Below are positions 11,074-21,938 of a DNA stretch of 64,000 nucleotides, piece by piece. The notes under the pieces are model-generated. The model did not search any database. It saw only the letters and a list, made by a program, of their open reading frames with translations, and was not told the origin of the DNA. This DNA comes from Lacinutrix neustonica (GTDB lineage Bacteria > Bacteroidota > Bacteroidia > Flavobacteriales > Flavobacteriaceae): NCBI RefSeq assembly GCF_026625145.1, contig NZ_CP113088.1:3203501-3267500 (forward strand), given 5' to 3'. The position numbers were made by a program, and so were the translations under genes. Every line of letters begins with the position of its first letter. Position 1 is the stretch's first letter.

Positions 11074-11793
11074 ATGAAATCTTTTTTAAACTTGAACCCT
11101 GAAGAGTCTATAACGCTTCATAAGGCTGTTTATCGTAATGCCTTAAATCTAAAGAAAGATGCAAATACGATTAAAGAAATTAATAAATCATATTGCTCAG
11201 CGACTTCATTACTTATATTAAGTTCAGAAGAAGTTATTAAAGCAATTTTGGTATTGTTGCACTCAGAAGGGTATAAAGTATATCTATTAAAAGACGCAAA
11301 AAAGTTTTTTTTAGATCATAAAATTAGACATGAAATATCAAAGTTAATTGAAACTGGCTCCGGTTTATTAGAAAGCACAATTAAATGGGATGAAGTTAAA
11401 GACGAAAAATTATTTAGCACTAGGCTGAATTGGTTTAATGAAATTGCAAACGGAATTCTAAATATATCTAAACTAGCTCAACCTATCCTAGATAGCATTT
11501 CCCACATTGAGCATTTACAAATATTTGATAATCTAAAGAACGGTGGTTTTTACGTAGACTATTATAATGAACTGTTAGAGCCTTCAAAAATAGTAAGTGA
11601 GCATGAATATTATAAAGTAGAAGTGACAATTAAAAGAATATTTGCTTTCTATAAAGTATTAAGAATAATTCATCACCCTAGTTTAAAAAAACATATGTCA
11701 GAACGAGAAATTGAAGGATTAAAGAATAACCTAAAGGTTTTTATTAAAGATACTCTTAAGGGCTATGATTTCAAAAATACACCACAAATTTAA
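11074..11793 (+). CDS. AbiV-like abortive infection protein
   Basis: 239 aa, intact, 5 bases after the MBL gene. The helical N-terminus (HKAVYRNALNLKKDA, then CSATSLLILSSEEVIKAILVL) has the A-x-x-L...S-E-E-x-x-K pattern of AbiV proteins. It is followed by FFLDHKIRHE and by GFYVDYYN, which match the family's DH-K and LYVD blocks. Known AbiV proteins stop phage growth by blocking translation and are grouped with HEPN-like helical folds. Here it would be the effector or a toxin-like partner of the protease-STAND/MBL operon. It is the last gene before the tRNA-derived attachment site. Family assignment is by pattern only. Confidence 0.7.
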   Translation: MKSFLNLNPEESITLHKAVYRNALNLKKDANTIKEINKSYCSATSLLILSSEEVIKAILVLLHSEGYKVYLLKDAKKFFLDHKIRHEISKLIETGSGLLESTIKWDEVKDEKLFSTRLNWFNEIANGILNISKLAQPILDSISHIEHLQIFDNLKNGGFYVDYYNELLEPSKIVSEHEYYKVEVTIKRIFAFYKVLRIIHHPSLKKHMSEREIEGLKNNLKVFIKDTLKGYDFKNTPQI

Positions 11794-11860
11794 ATCTAAA
11801 GGCTCACTTTTAGACATCCAAAACAAAAAAAAATCATAACATATTGAAGCTGAGTATTTA

Positions 11861-11890
11861 ATGGTCACTGGTTCGAGTCCAGTTCCCGCT
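11861..11890 (+). other. 3' tRNA fragment (probably tRNA-Met): attachment site at the right end of the island
   Basis: ACTGG-TTCGAGT-CCAGT (11866-11882) is a perfect tRNA T-arm, followed by TCCCGCT, the 3' strand of an acceptor stem, and a discriminator A at 11890. No D-arm or anticodon arm precedes it; the upstream sequence is A-rich. The predicted 5' acceptor strand would be AGCGGGA, which fits flavobacterial tRNA-Met as I remember it (low certainty). Such 3' tRNA copies are left by site-specific integration and mark the element boundary. The intact tRNA should lie at the other end, left of the window. Confidence 0.75.
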
Positions 11891-11897
11891 ACTAGGT

Positions 11898-11932
11898 AAA
11901 AAGACTAAAGTTAATCCTTTAGTCTTTTTTTT
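11898..11932 (+). terminator. Rho-independent terminator downstream of the tRNA fragment
   Basis: A perfect 11-bp stem, AAAGACTAAAG (11899-11909) with CTTTAGTCTTT (11916-11926), a 6-base loop and a run of T. It is probably the original terminator of the chromosomal tRNA gene, separated from it by integration. Confidence 0.85.
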
Positions 11933-12316
11933 TGCAATAAACTCAAATTAAAGTGAACGAGACCTTTATCCTGAGCGCAGTCGAAGGGAGTCAAGTTCCC
12001 GGTAATAAGAGGTAAGGTTAGAAAAACACTAATTGTCTTCCCTCTAAACAATTATAACTCAAATTATAGTTAGCTTTTAACTAACAGGATCTATTTGCTT
12101 TTTTAGGGCCTGCAATACGACACTCTTAGTACATAGGAGTTGCTGTATTCCATTAGACATGGCTAGTAGTGTGTTTGGTAATTTTGTCTGAGAAACCAAG
12201 CACCTTATCTTGAAGTTGTTAATTAAATAAGGCGTATAATTATTTCATAATAATATTGACTTATCTTGCAGCCGTTTTAGTGGTAGTACATGCCAGTAAT
12301 ATAAGAACACATAATC
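11933..12316. other. Intergenic stretch without a supported gene
   Basis: About 380 bases on the chromosomal side of the attachment site. It contains a short dispersed-repeat-like sequence, CCTGAGCGCAGTCGAAGGG (11970-11988), of a kind often scattered in Bacteroidota genomes. A TAATTTTG box near 12179 could be a -7 promoter element. I see no RNA gene or ORF. Confidence 0.4.
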
Positions 12317-13080
12317 ATGGATAATAATAACAACAAAAAAGATACAGTAACTCAAATAAATGAAGTAATAGAAAGTTACTTTAGCACAAATACTGATAAA
12401 GATTGGATTCCCGCAAAGGACATCATGCCGGATTTAATTAAGGCGGGGGTTTTTACAAAAGATCAAAAAAAGGTTTACCACTTCGAAAAGTATTACGTGC
12501 TTTAGATCAGGAGAATCTTTTAAGCCGCATACCTTCTGTGCACACAGAACGCAAAGAAACCAGTGTGTATTGGTATTTGGTAAGAGAGGGCGCTAAGTTC
12601 TCACCAAATGAACCTATAAGTAGTGTTTCTAAAAAAGAAAGAGCGCAAGCGATTAGAGAAAATAGTGATGAATTTTACATTTTAAACCTTTGCGACGAAT
12701 TGCTTAAAGAAAAAGCATCCCGTAAACACACCTTTTCTTTTTTGTTGGGGGATATGCATAAAAAAGGAAAGACAAGAACGCCGTTGCCTTTAGCGGCTTT
12801 TTACAAAGACGCTAATTTAGTGATTGAGTTTTTAGAAAAGCAAACAAATACGGATCAGCATTTGGACAAAACAGATGAGGCGACTCTAAGTGATTCAACG
12901 AGAAGAGAACAACTCATAAAGTACAATAAAAGGCGCAGAGATGTGCTTCAAAAAAAGGATATAAATTTAGTTGAAATTGATTATTCGTTATTTGAATGTG
13001 ATAATAAGAAGCGTTTAGTTCGCGATAAGGCAAAAGACGTAGCGCTCCTAAAAAAAATGCTCAAACCGTATTTGAAATAA
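12317..13080 (+). CDS. Conserved hypothetical protein, possible PD-(D/E)XK/Vsr-like nuclease (frameshifted)
   Basis: Fragments 12317-12505 and 12538-13080 join if the A run at ~12464-12470 is one base longer, giving [30 protein letters not shown]. The repaired length is ~254 aa. The N-terminus ([17 protein letters not shown]) looks like a winged helix. The C-terminal half has [19 protein letters not shown], then [10 protein letters not shown], then [20 protein letters not shown]. This D...VIEF...R-x(n)-L-x(n)-NLVEIDY order resembles small PD-(D/E)XK or Vsr-type nuclease folds. That is a pattern-level guess. It sits next to the island's attachment site but on the chromosomal side. Confidence 0.5.
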
Positions 13081-13228
13081 TTTAGGCCATTGTTTTTTGT
13101 GAGTCATTACCCAAAAGGAGTGTCAAAATTTGGTATAGAGCTATGAAAAAAATGGAATAAGTTAAAGAATAAAGCCTTATTGATATACATTTAGATTTAT
13201 TAATTGTTGAATTTAAAAATGACATATC

Positions 13229-13626
13229 ATGAAGGTACAAGCCTATTTATCCTTTAGTGGAAATTGCCAAGAAGCATTAAATTATTATAGTGACTTATTT
13301 AACGCCAAGGTTATCAATCGGCAAACTTATGAAGATAAAAAAGTAGATGTCCCATCGTCGTATAGGGAGAAACTACAGCATGCAGAATTAAAGGGAGATG
13401 GCCTCCATTTTATGGCTTACGATGTATCACCGGATACGCCACTAAATAGTGGAAATCAAATTCATATGAGTATTGAGGCTTCCAGTAAAAATGAAGGAAA
13501 AGCGCTTTTTGAGAAATTGTCAAGCGGTGGCGGATACATCATGAGTATCGCGAAAGAGAATGGGGGTATTTTGGACGTTGCACAGATAAGTATGGTATTG
13601 GCTGGATGGTCAATTATAATAACTAA
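13229..13626 (+). CDS. VOC superfamily protein, PhnB/3-dmu-9 type (frameshifted)
   Basis: The N-terminus MKVQAYLSFSGNCQEALNYYSDLF is the usual start of PhnB-like VOC proteins. The frame is lost near 13557 (one base missing in AAAGAGAATGG). In the other frame the expected family ending WGYFGRCTDKYGIGWMVNYN appears and stops at 13624-13626, so the apparent C-terminus ending in GGSNAC is wrong. The repaired length is ~133 aa. The family is made of paired beta-alpha-beta-beta-beta modules; the substrate is unknown. It stands alone between a hypothetical gene and the metal operon. This lesion is not at a clear CCGG. Confidence 0.8.
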
Positions 13627-13789
13627 GGGCGGTTCTAATGCTTGCTAAAAATCTTTTGGTGTAGATTTTAGGAGGCTCATTGATACAAGGGAAGTGTTTA
13701 ATTTCTCCTCGGTATTTATTGGCACTTTTACTTAACAAGGTTCGTTTTTAATTAAACGTATTTTAAATTTTCGTAACTTAGCAATTAGT

Positions 13790-14212
13790 ATGAAACAAGT
13801 ATTCCATAAAATAATGTCAATGGTAATGGTTTGGGTAGTGTTATGCTCTACGCTGTCTTTTACTGTTAACAAACATTATTGTGGTGATACTTTAGTGGAA
13901 ACGGCTCTTTTTCATAAAGCAAAAGGTTGTGGGATGGACATGGGCACGCCTTCAGGCATGACCCCTAAAGGTTGCGTAATCACAAAAAAGAACTGCTGTG
14001 ATGATAAGCAATTCGTGATTGATGGTCAAGATGAATTACAAATCTCATGGGATACCCTTTCTATAAATCAGGAGCTCTTTATAACGGCATTTGTTTACGC
14101 CTACAGTAATCTTTTCGAAGGTGTAGAAACCAACGTCTCATCCTATCAAGATTACAAACCACCACTCGTCATAAGGCAACTCTACAAGATTGACGAGACC
14201 TATTTAATTTGA
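13790..14212 (+). CDS. HYC_CC_PP family protein, first gene of the metal-efflux operon
   Basis: 140 aa with an N-terminal signal or membrane segment (MVMVWVVLCSTLSF). It carries the family's naming motifs in order: HYC (NKHYCGDTL), CC (KKNCCDDKQ) and PP (YKPPLVIR). The Cys, His and Met residues (KGCGMDMGTP) suggest metal binding in the periplasm. In Bacteroidota this family typically precedes CusA-type efflux genes, as here (107 bases upstream of czcA). The role is probably a periplasmic copper or silver binding protein. The family is confident; the metal is inferred. Confidence 0.85.
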   Translation: MKQVFHKIMSMVMVWVVLCSTLSFTVNKHYCGDTLVETALFHKAKGCGMDMGTPSGMTPKGCVITKKNCCDDKQFVIDGQDELQISWDTLSINQELFITAFVYAYSNLFEGVETNVSSYQDYKPPLVIRQLYKIDETYLI

Positions 14213-14319
14213 TTTTTAAACAATAGACTGTATTATCCTATGACGTTATGTCCTAAGGATAGTTTGCTGTATTCGGTGTTTTCTTAACATCATGTCTAAC
14301 CGTTTAATAATCAAAACTA

Positions 14320-17300
14320 ATGCTCAATAAAAGCATCAAATTTTTAATAGAGAATAAACTCGTTGCTGTACTAATGCTCGTTGCATTTGTTGGTTTCGGA
14401 ACCGTTTACGCTCCTTTTAATTGGGATACAGGGCTGTTGCCTACCGACCCGGTTGCCGTGGATGCCATTCCTGATATTGGAGAAAACCAACAGATCGTGT
14501 TCACCAAATGGGATGGACGTTCTCCACAGGACATCGAGGATCAAATTACCTATCCATTGACCACCACGCTGTTGGGGGTTCCAGGGGTAAAAACCATTCG
14601 TAGCTCGTCCATGTTCGGGTTTTCTAGCATTTATATCATTTTTGAAGAAGATGTCGAGTTTTACTGGAGTCGTAGCCGCATCCTTGAAAAACTGAATTCA
14701 CTCCCTGCCAACCTATTGCCGGATGGTGTCAACCCAGCTTTGGGGCCCGATGCTACGGGCTTGGGACAAATATTTTGGTATACCTTGGAAGGTCGTGACA
14801 AAGATGGCAATGTCACTGGAGGATGGGACTTGCAGGAAATGCGAAGCATTCAGGATTATTATGTGAAATATGCACTGGCTTCTGCAAGTGGGGTTTCTGA
14901 AGTAGCATCCATTGGTGGTTATGTAAAGGAATATCAAATAGATGTGAATCCGGAATTGATGCGCCAATACAATATTGGTTTAAATCAAGTGGTAAAGGCG
15001 GTCAAGGAAAGCAATAAAGACATTGGTGCACAAACCTTAGAAATCAATAAAGTCGAATATTTAGTGCGTGGTTTAGGCTATGTAAAATCCATCGCCGATA
15101 TTGAAAATGCCGTAGTGCATACCGAAAATTATACAGCCATTAAAGTCAGTGATATTGCCAAAGTATCCATGGGTCCAGCAGCCCGTCGAGGAATTTTGGA
15201 CAAAGAAGGCGCTGAAGTTGTTGGAGCCGTAGTGGTGGCACGTTATGGTGCAAATCCTCCGGAAGTCATCACCAACGTCAAAGAAAAAATAGAGGAATTG
15301 AGCAAAGGATTGCCTACTAAAGTGTTGAGTGATGGCAGAACATCACAAGCGACTATTGTACCTTTTTACGACCGTACGGAGTTGATACAAGAAACCTTGG
15401 AGACGCTCAACGAAGCCTTAACGCTCGAAATACTAATAACCATTTTGGTTATCCTCGTTATGGTGTTTAATCTCCGGGCCTCTATCCTTATTTCGGGGCT
15501 CTTGCCTGTGGCTATACTTATGGTGTTCATTGCAATGAAATTCTTTGAGGTGGATGCCAATATCGTTGCGCTTTCCGGGATTGCCATCGCCATTGGAACC
15601 ATGGTAGATGTGGGGATTATCCTCTCTGAAAATATCATTCGGCATTTAGATGAGGACGATAGAAATTTACCCATCAATACAGTAGTTTATAACGCTACAG
15701 CAGAAGTGTCAGGGGCTATAGTCACAGCAGTTTTAACGACTATTATCAGTTTTATTCCGGTATTCACGATGATAGGTGCCGAAGGGAAATTGTTCAGACC
15801 CTTGGCATTTACCAAGACCTTTGCTTTGACAGCCTCTATTATCATCGCACTCTTTTTGATTCCTCCATTTGCGGCATTCTTCTTCAAAAGTAGAAACATC
15901 CGTAAGGCGGCAAATTATGGGATTAGTAGCTTATTGATTCCGCCGGATTCATCGCCGTGATCTTTGGATATTGGATTGGTCTTATCCTGATTGCGTTTGG
16001 CTTTGTGGCCATTTCTGTGTTACGTGAAAAGCTCTCAAAAGAACGTTCTAATTTGTTCAATATATACCTATCTGCAGCTGCCATTGTTTTTCTGTTGGCA
16101 GAATACTGGCGACCACTGGGCGTGGATAAAAGCATCTTTTGGAATCTTATTTTTGTGGGCATTATCTGTTTCGGATTGCTCGCAAGTTTTATGTTCTTCA
16201 AAACATATTACACCATAATTTTAAAATGGGCATTGGAGAATCGACTTGTATTTCTGACAATTCCTGCAACCTTGTTGATTTTTGGTTTTTTCATTTTTAA
16301 GAATACAGGAAAAGAATTTATGCCCTCGCTTAATGAAGGGTCGTTTCTCTTGATGCCAACCTCTATGCCACACGCCGGTGTGGGAGAAAACAAGCGTGTG
16401 TTGCAGCAGTTGGATATGGCAGTTGCTAGCATTCCTGAAATAGAAACCGTCGTAGGAAAAGCGGGTAGAACAGAATCTGCGCTCGACCCAGCGCCATTGT
16501 CTATGTATGAAAACATGATTCAGTACAAACCTGAATATATGTTGAAAGAAGGCAAACGTCAACGCTTTAAAGTGGATGACGAAGGTTTCTTTGTTTTGAA
16601 AGATAACACCTTTATTGCCAATCCGAATAATGATGTCACCTCGAGTGCCGTCGCGAACTATCGTCAAAACGGAAAAAAAGTGTCATTCACGGTTGATGAA
16701 TCTTCAGAAAAGTTAATTCCTGATGGTGATGGCGCGTTTTTCAGAAACTGGCGACCAGAAATTAATTCTCCGGAGGATATCCGGAACGAAATTGTAAGGG
16801 TCACTAAATTACCAGGCGTTACTTCTGCGCCAAAACTACAACCCATAGAAACCCGTTTGGTTATGCTGCAAACAGGCATGCGGGCGCCCATGGGTATTAA
16901 AGTAAAAGGTCAAGATTTAAAACAAATAGAAGCCTTTGGTGTGCAACTTGAAGGAATTTTAAAACAAGCTGAAGGTGTAAAAACGGAAGCTGTTTTTGCA
17001 GACCGTATAGTAGGTAAGCCGTACCTTCTTATAGATATCAATAGGGAACGATTATCCCGATACGGTATTTCAATAGAAGATGTTCAAAATGTGTTGCAAG
17101 TAGCTGTCGGTGGAATGGTATTAACAAAAACAGTGGAAGGCAGGGAGCGATATGGCATTCGTGTACGCTATCCTCGGGAATTAAGAGGTAACCCTTCCGA
17201 TTTGCAGGATATTTACGTCCCGGTAGAGAAAGGGAGTCCCGTGCCGTTAAGTGAGTTGGCAAGCATTCGCTATGAGCAAGGCCCGCAAGTTATAAAAAGT

Positions 17301-18074
17301 GAAGACACCTTTTTGGTAGGCTATGTCTTGTTCGACAAATTGGATGGTTTTGCTGAGGTGAATGTGGTAGAAACCGCACAGGCACTTATCCAACAAAAAA
17401 TCGATACTGGGGATTTAATTGTTCCTAAAGGCATCAGTTACAAGTTTACTGGAACCTATGAGAATCAATTACGAGCCGAAAAAACTTTATCTGTCATTGT
17501 GCCATTGGCGTTGTTCGTTATTTTCATCATTCTGTATTTTCAATTCCGTTCGGTTTCTACCACCTTTATGGTATTTACGGGTATCATGGTGGCATTTGCA
17601 GGCGGATTTGTCATGATTTGGCTGTATGGACAGGATTGGTTCTTGAATTTTGGCTTCTTTGGCGAAAACCTGCGCGACCTCTTCAATATCCAAACCATCA
17701 ATTTAAGTGTCGCGGTTTGGGTAGGCTTTATCGCCTTGTTCGGTATTGCCACAGATGATGGTGTGGTGATGGCAACCTATCTCACACAGACCTTTGATAA
17801 AAATGACCCAACAGATATAAAAGAAATTCGCCAATCGACATTGGAGGCAGCATCTAAGCGTATTCGCCCTTGTTTAATGACAACGGTAACCACCATTTTA
17901 GCATTGTTACCAGTGTTAACGTCAACAGGAAAAGGGAGTGACATTATGATACCGATGTCTATACCTATTTTTGGCGGCATGTTGCTGGATACGACTTCCT
18001 ATTTCCTTGTTCCAGTTCTATTTAGTTGGAGAAAGGAACGGCTAGCTAAAAAAAGATTAAACAGTGGAGGATAG
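14320..18074 (+). CDS. cusA/czcA: CusA/CzcA heavy-metal efflux RND transporter (frameshifted)
   Basis: An inner-membrane proton-driven pump that exports metal ions through a tripartite channel. Fragments 14320-15960 and 15957-18074 join after restoring one G at 15942 (GATTCCGCCGG to GATTCCGGCCGG), giving SSLLIPAGFIAVIFGYW; the repaired length is ~1250 aa. Family marks: SIKFLIENKLVAVLML start, KWDGRSPQDIEDQITYPL, ATGLGQIFWYTL, the TM4 segment ALSGIAIAIGTMVDVGIILSENI and the second repeat FGIATDDGVVMATYL. The long loop between the halves (EYMLKEGKRQRFK...) is usual for the Bacteroidota type. It is followed by a 14-nt tandem repeat and tolC. Metal specificity (Cu/Ag or Co/Zn/Cd) is not certain, but the copper-type neighbours favour Cu. 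Confidence 0.93.
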
Positions 18075-18079
18075 AAAAT

Positions 18080-18171
18080 AGACAAGAGAAAAGAGACAAG
18101 AGAAAATAGACAAGAGAAAATAGACAAGAGAGAATAGATAAGAGAGAATAGACAAGAGAAAAGAGACAGAT
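18080..18171 (+). repeat. 14-nt tandem repeat, six copies, between czcA and tolC
   Basis: Six consecutive 14-nt units of AGACAAGAGAAAA(T/G) with a few changes (AGATAAGAGAGAAT in the fifth) fill 18080-18163, followed by AGACAGAT and the tolC ATG at 18172. The strand is almost all purine. The array covers the whole region where the tolC ribosome site should be, so copy number could alter tolC translation. Confidence 0.9.
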
Positions 18172-19424
18172 ATGAAACAAAAGAAAAAATATAGTTATCA
18201 AATGAATTTCAGAAGCGTCTTTGTTCTCTGTTCTTTATTTTTTGTTCTTTTTGCACAAAGTCAAGATTTACAAACTTACATTACGGAAGCCTATGCCAAC
18301 AGCCCGGAAATAAAGAAATACGAGTTGCGTTATGACATCACTTCAGAAAAGGTGAACGAGGCTCATTGGATTCCCAATACCGAATTGAGCGTAGGGTATT
18401 TTGTTAGTGAACCTGAAACTCGAGTAGGCGCGCAGCGTGCCCGCTTTTCGGTAAAACAAATGCTGCCATGGTTTGGTACCATTACCGCACGAGAAAATTA
18501 CGCCACCGCTATGGCAGATGCCGATGATGTGGAAATTACCATTGCAAAACGAAAATTGGCGCTTTCTGTGTCCCAATTGTATTATCAATTATATGAAATA
18601 CAAGCAAAACAAAGGGTGCTTGATGAAAACATCCAATTGTTGCAAACTTATGAACGCCTTGCCCTGACATCAGTTGCGGTAGGTAAAGCGTCTGCAGTAG
18701 ATGTATTGCGATTGCAGATGCGACAGAATGAACTGCAACAGGACAAAGAGGTGTTGGCGCAACAATCAAAGGGTATTGAAGCGGCAATAAATAGTTTGTT
18801 GAATCGAGAGTATGATATGGAGATTATAGTGGTTGACACCTTGAAAATATCCAAGGAAGAGGTGCAATTTTCATTTGAAGCCCTTTCTTTAAACCCGAAC
18901 TACTTAAGTATGATAAACTCTACGCGTCAGTATCACTATTAGAACGCCTCAATCTACGTGAAGCCCAACCTATGTTTGGTTTTGGATTGGATTACACTCC
19001 AGTTTCACAGCGAACAGATTTGAACCCCATGGATAACGGTAAGGATGTTTTCATGCCTATGGTCTCCATTACAATACCCATTTTTAATAACCGATATAAG
19101 TCTATCACCAAACAGAATGAGTTGCGCCAACAAGAAATACAATCTCAAAAAGATGAGCGCTTGAACAGTTTGGAGTCCGATTTGGCGAAAGCGATAGCCA
19201 TGAGAAATCAGTCGCGTATCAAATTCAATACGCAATCAAAAAATCTGAAACACGCCAAAGATGCCGAAGACATTCTCATCAAAAATTACGAAACAGGAAC
19301 TATTGATTTTAATGATGTACTAGACATTCAAGAATTGCAGCTAAAATTTCAAATGAACCAAATAGAATCGGTTAAAACATATTATGTGCAAACAGCATTA
19401 ATAAATTATTTAACACAGCAATAA
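18172..19424 (+). CDS. TolC-family outer membrane efflux protein (frameshifted)
   Basis: Outer-membrane channel of the tripartite metal pump. A signal peptide (FVLCSLFFVLFAQSQ) is followed by the helical barrel region (YITEAYANSPEIKKYELRY) and the second repeat (NPMDNGKDVFMPMVSITIPIF). The frame breaks at 18897 (AACCCGAAC, repair AACCCGGAAC), restoring LNPELLKYDKLYASVSLLERLN. The repaired length is ~417 aa, normal for the family. Its stop overlaps the ATG of the P-type ATPase by one base (TAATG), so the genes are coupled. The start lies directly behind the 14-nt repeat array. Confidence 0.9.
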
Positions 19425-21920
19425 TGAAACATACCTATCACATTAAAGGAATGACCTGCAATGGTTGTAGAAATCACGTGGAAGAAACCTTATCTAAAGT
19501 GAAAGGGGTTACAAAAGCTTCTGTCAATTTAGAAAAGGCTGAAGCTACTATCGAGATGGACTCACATGTTGCGATAGAAACCTTTCAAGAAGCCTTAAAA
19601 AAGGATGGTGGAAGCTATAGTATTCATCATCCGGGAGAACATCATCACGAAGAAAAAAAGGTAAGAGAACCTAAAGGGAAAGGTACAGGTACATTTTATT
19701 GTCCGATGCATTGCGAAGGCGATAAAACCTACGACAAACCAGGGGATTGTCCTGTTTGTGGCATGGATTTAGTCGAAGAACAAAATCTATCAACCACTCC
19801 AATCGAACAATGGACCTGCCCAATGCATCCGAGAAATTGTAAAAGACGAAGCGGGTTCGTGTCCTATATGCGGCATGGATTTAGTGCCTATGGAAGCAGA
19901 CGCTTCGGCCGAAGAAAAAACCTATAATAAACTGTTAAAGAAATTTTGGATGGCATCCATATTCACTTTGCCTATTTTTTTAATCGCTATGAGTGAAATG
20001 CTGACTAACAATCCATTGTACGATATATTGGAGCAAAAACAATGGAATTGGATTCAGTTCGTGTTATCCATTCCAGTAGTTTTTTACGCCACCTGGATGT
20101 TTTTTGAACGTGCCTATAGAAGTATTAAAACATGGAATCTCAACATGTTTACCCTTATTGGAATAGGTGCAGGAGTCGCGTGGTTATTTAGTGTGTTTGG
20201 GATGCTGTTTCCAAATATATTTCCAGCACAATTTAAAACCGAATCAGGGGCAGTTCACGTATATTTTGAAGCCGCAACGGTTATTTTAACCCTGGTTTTA
20301 TTAGGTCAGTTATTAGAGGCGCGTGCGCACAGCAAAACCAATTCAGCAGTCAAAGAACTGCTGAAACTAGCGCCTAATAAAGCTATAAAAATAGTAGATG
20401 GCGAAGAAATTGAAGTAAGCATTGATAAAATACTACTTAATGATATATTAAAAGTAAAACCAGGCGATAAAATTCCTGTGGATGGCATCATCACCGAAGG
20501 CGAAACAACTATTGACGAATCTATGATTACGGGAGAGCCCATTCCTGTAAACAAGGCTGTGGATGATAACGTGAGCAGTGGTACCATCAATGGCAATCAA
20601 TCTTTCTTAATGAAAGCCGAAAAGGTGGGTAGTGATACCTTGTTATCTCAAATCATTCATATGGTGAACGATGCGAGTAGAAGTCGGGCACCCATTCAAA
20701 ATTTAGCAGATAAAGTCTCGGGATACTTCGTGCCCATAGTGGTATTAATCTCATTGGTAACCTTTGCTATTTGGGCCATTTGGGGGCCGGAGCCTGTTTA
20801 TGTATATGCCTTTGTAAATGCTATCGCCGTATTAATCATTGCCTGTCCATGTGCATTAGGTTTGGCGACCCCCATGTCTGTAATGGTCGGTGTAGGTAAA
20901 GGGGCTCAAAATGGTGTATTGATTAAAAATGCCGAAGCACTAGAAAAATTAGATAAAGTAGATACATTAATTATTGATAAAACGGGAACGATTACCGAAG
21001 GAAAACCAACGGTAGAAACGGTAGGTGCTTTTGGCGATGCCTTAAATGAAAAAGAGGTGCTACAATACATTGTTTCGTTAAACACAAACAGTGAACATCC
21101 TTTAGCGGAAGCCACCGTAAAATATGGGAAAGAACATCATGCTGAACTATTAAAATCAAACAACTTTAGTGCGGTTACAGGAAAAGGTGTAGAAGCCACG
21201 ATTAACAATAAAAAAGTAGCTTTAGGTAACCCTAAAATGATGGATTATGCGAAAGCAGACCTAACAATCGCTATGCAGGAAGAAGCTAAAGCCTATCAAA
21301 AACAGGGTAAAACCGTATCTTATCTATCAATAGATAAAGCAGTGGTGGGTTACGTTGTTATTGGGGATAAAATAAAAGAAACGAGTGCAAAAGCGATTAA
21401 AGTACTTCAAGATAAAGGCATTGCTGTTATCATGTTAACAGGAGATAATCACGACACCGCACAGGCGGTAGCTACAGCACTTCAACTTACCGGTTTTAAG
21501 GCCAGTATGCTGCCCGAAGACAAAATGAAAGTGGTTGAGAAACTTCAAGCGCAAGGCAAAGTCGTTGCCATGGCAGGCGATGGTATTAACGATGCGCCAG
21601 CATTGGCAAAAAGCGACGTTGGTATTGCCATGGGAACAGGAACTGATGTGGCGATAGAAAGTGCCATGATTACCTTGGTAAAAGGCGATTTACACGGCAT
21701 TGTAAAAGCAAGGAATTTAAGTCATGCAGTGATGAGAAATATTAAGCAAAATCTATTTTTCGCACTTATTTATAACACCTTAGGTGTGCCCATTGCAGCA
21801 GGTGTGTTATTTCCTTTTTTCGGAATTTTACTTTCCCCTATGATTGCCGCATTGGCCATGAGTTTTAGCTCGGTTTCGGTGATTGCAAACGCCTTACGAT
21901 TAAGAACTATTAAAGTGTAA
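19424..21920 (+). CDS. copA: Copper-type P1B ATPase with HMA and two heavy-metal-binding domains (frameshifted)
   Basis: Exports or imports Cu(I)-type ions using ATP. Domains in order: HMA (GMTCNGC, residues ~7-13), two CPMH...CPVCGMDL-type metal-binding domains (near residues 86 and 129), then the ATPase with the TM metal site ACPCALGLATP, phosphorylation site DKTGT and hinge GDGINDAPAL. An inserted A at 19832 (CATCCGAGAAATT, repair CATCCGGAAATT) splits the gene; repair gives MHPEIVKDEAGSCPICGMD. The repaired length is ~832 aa. The CPC motif supports Cu/Ag transport. It is coupled to tolC upstream and 18 bases from DUF305 downstream. Earlier HMBDs shared with CusB suggest common metal handling. 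Confidence 0.93.
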
Positions 21921-21938
21921 CTATTAAATCAAATAATT

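Noticed and set aside
15366..15899. Minus-strand ORFs within czcA
   Set aside because: They are shadows of a transporter gene with clear family motifs on the plus strand.
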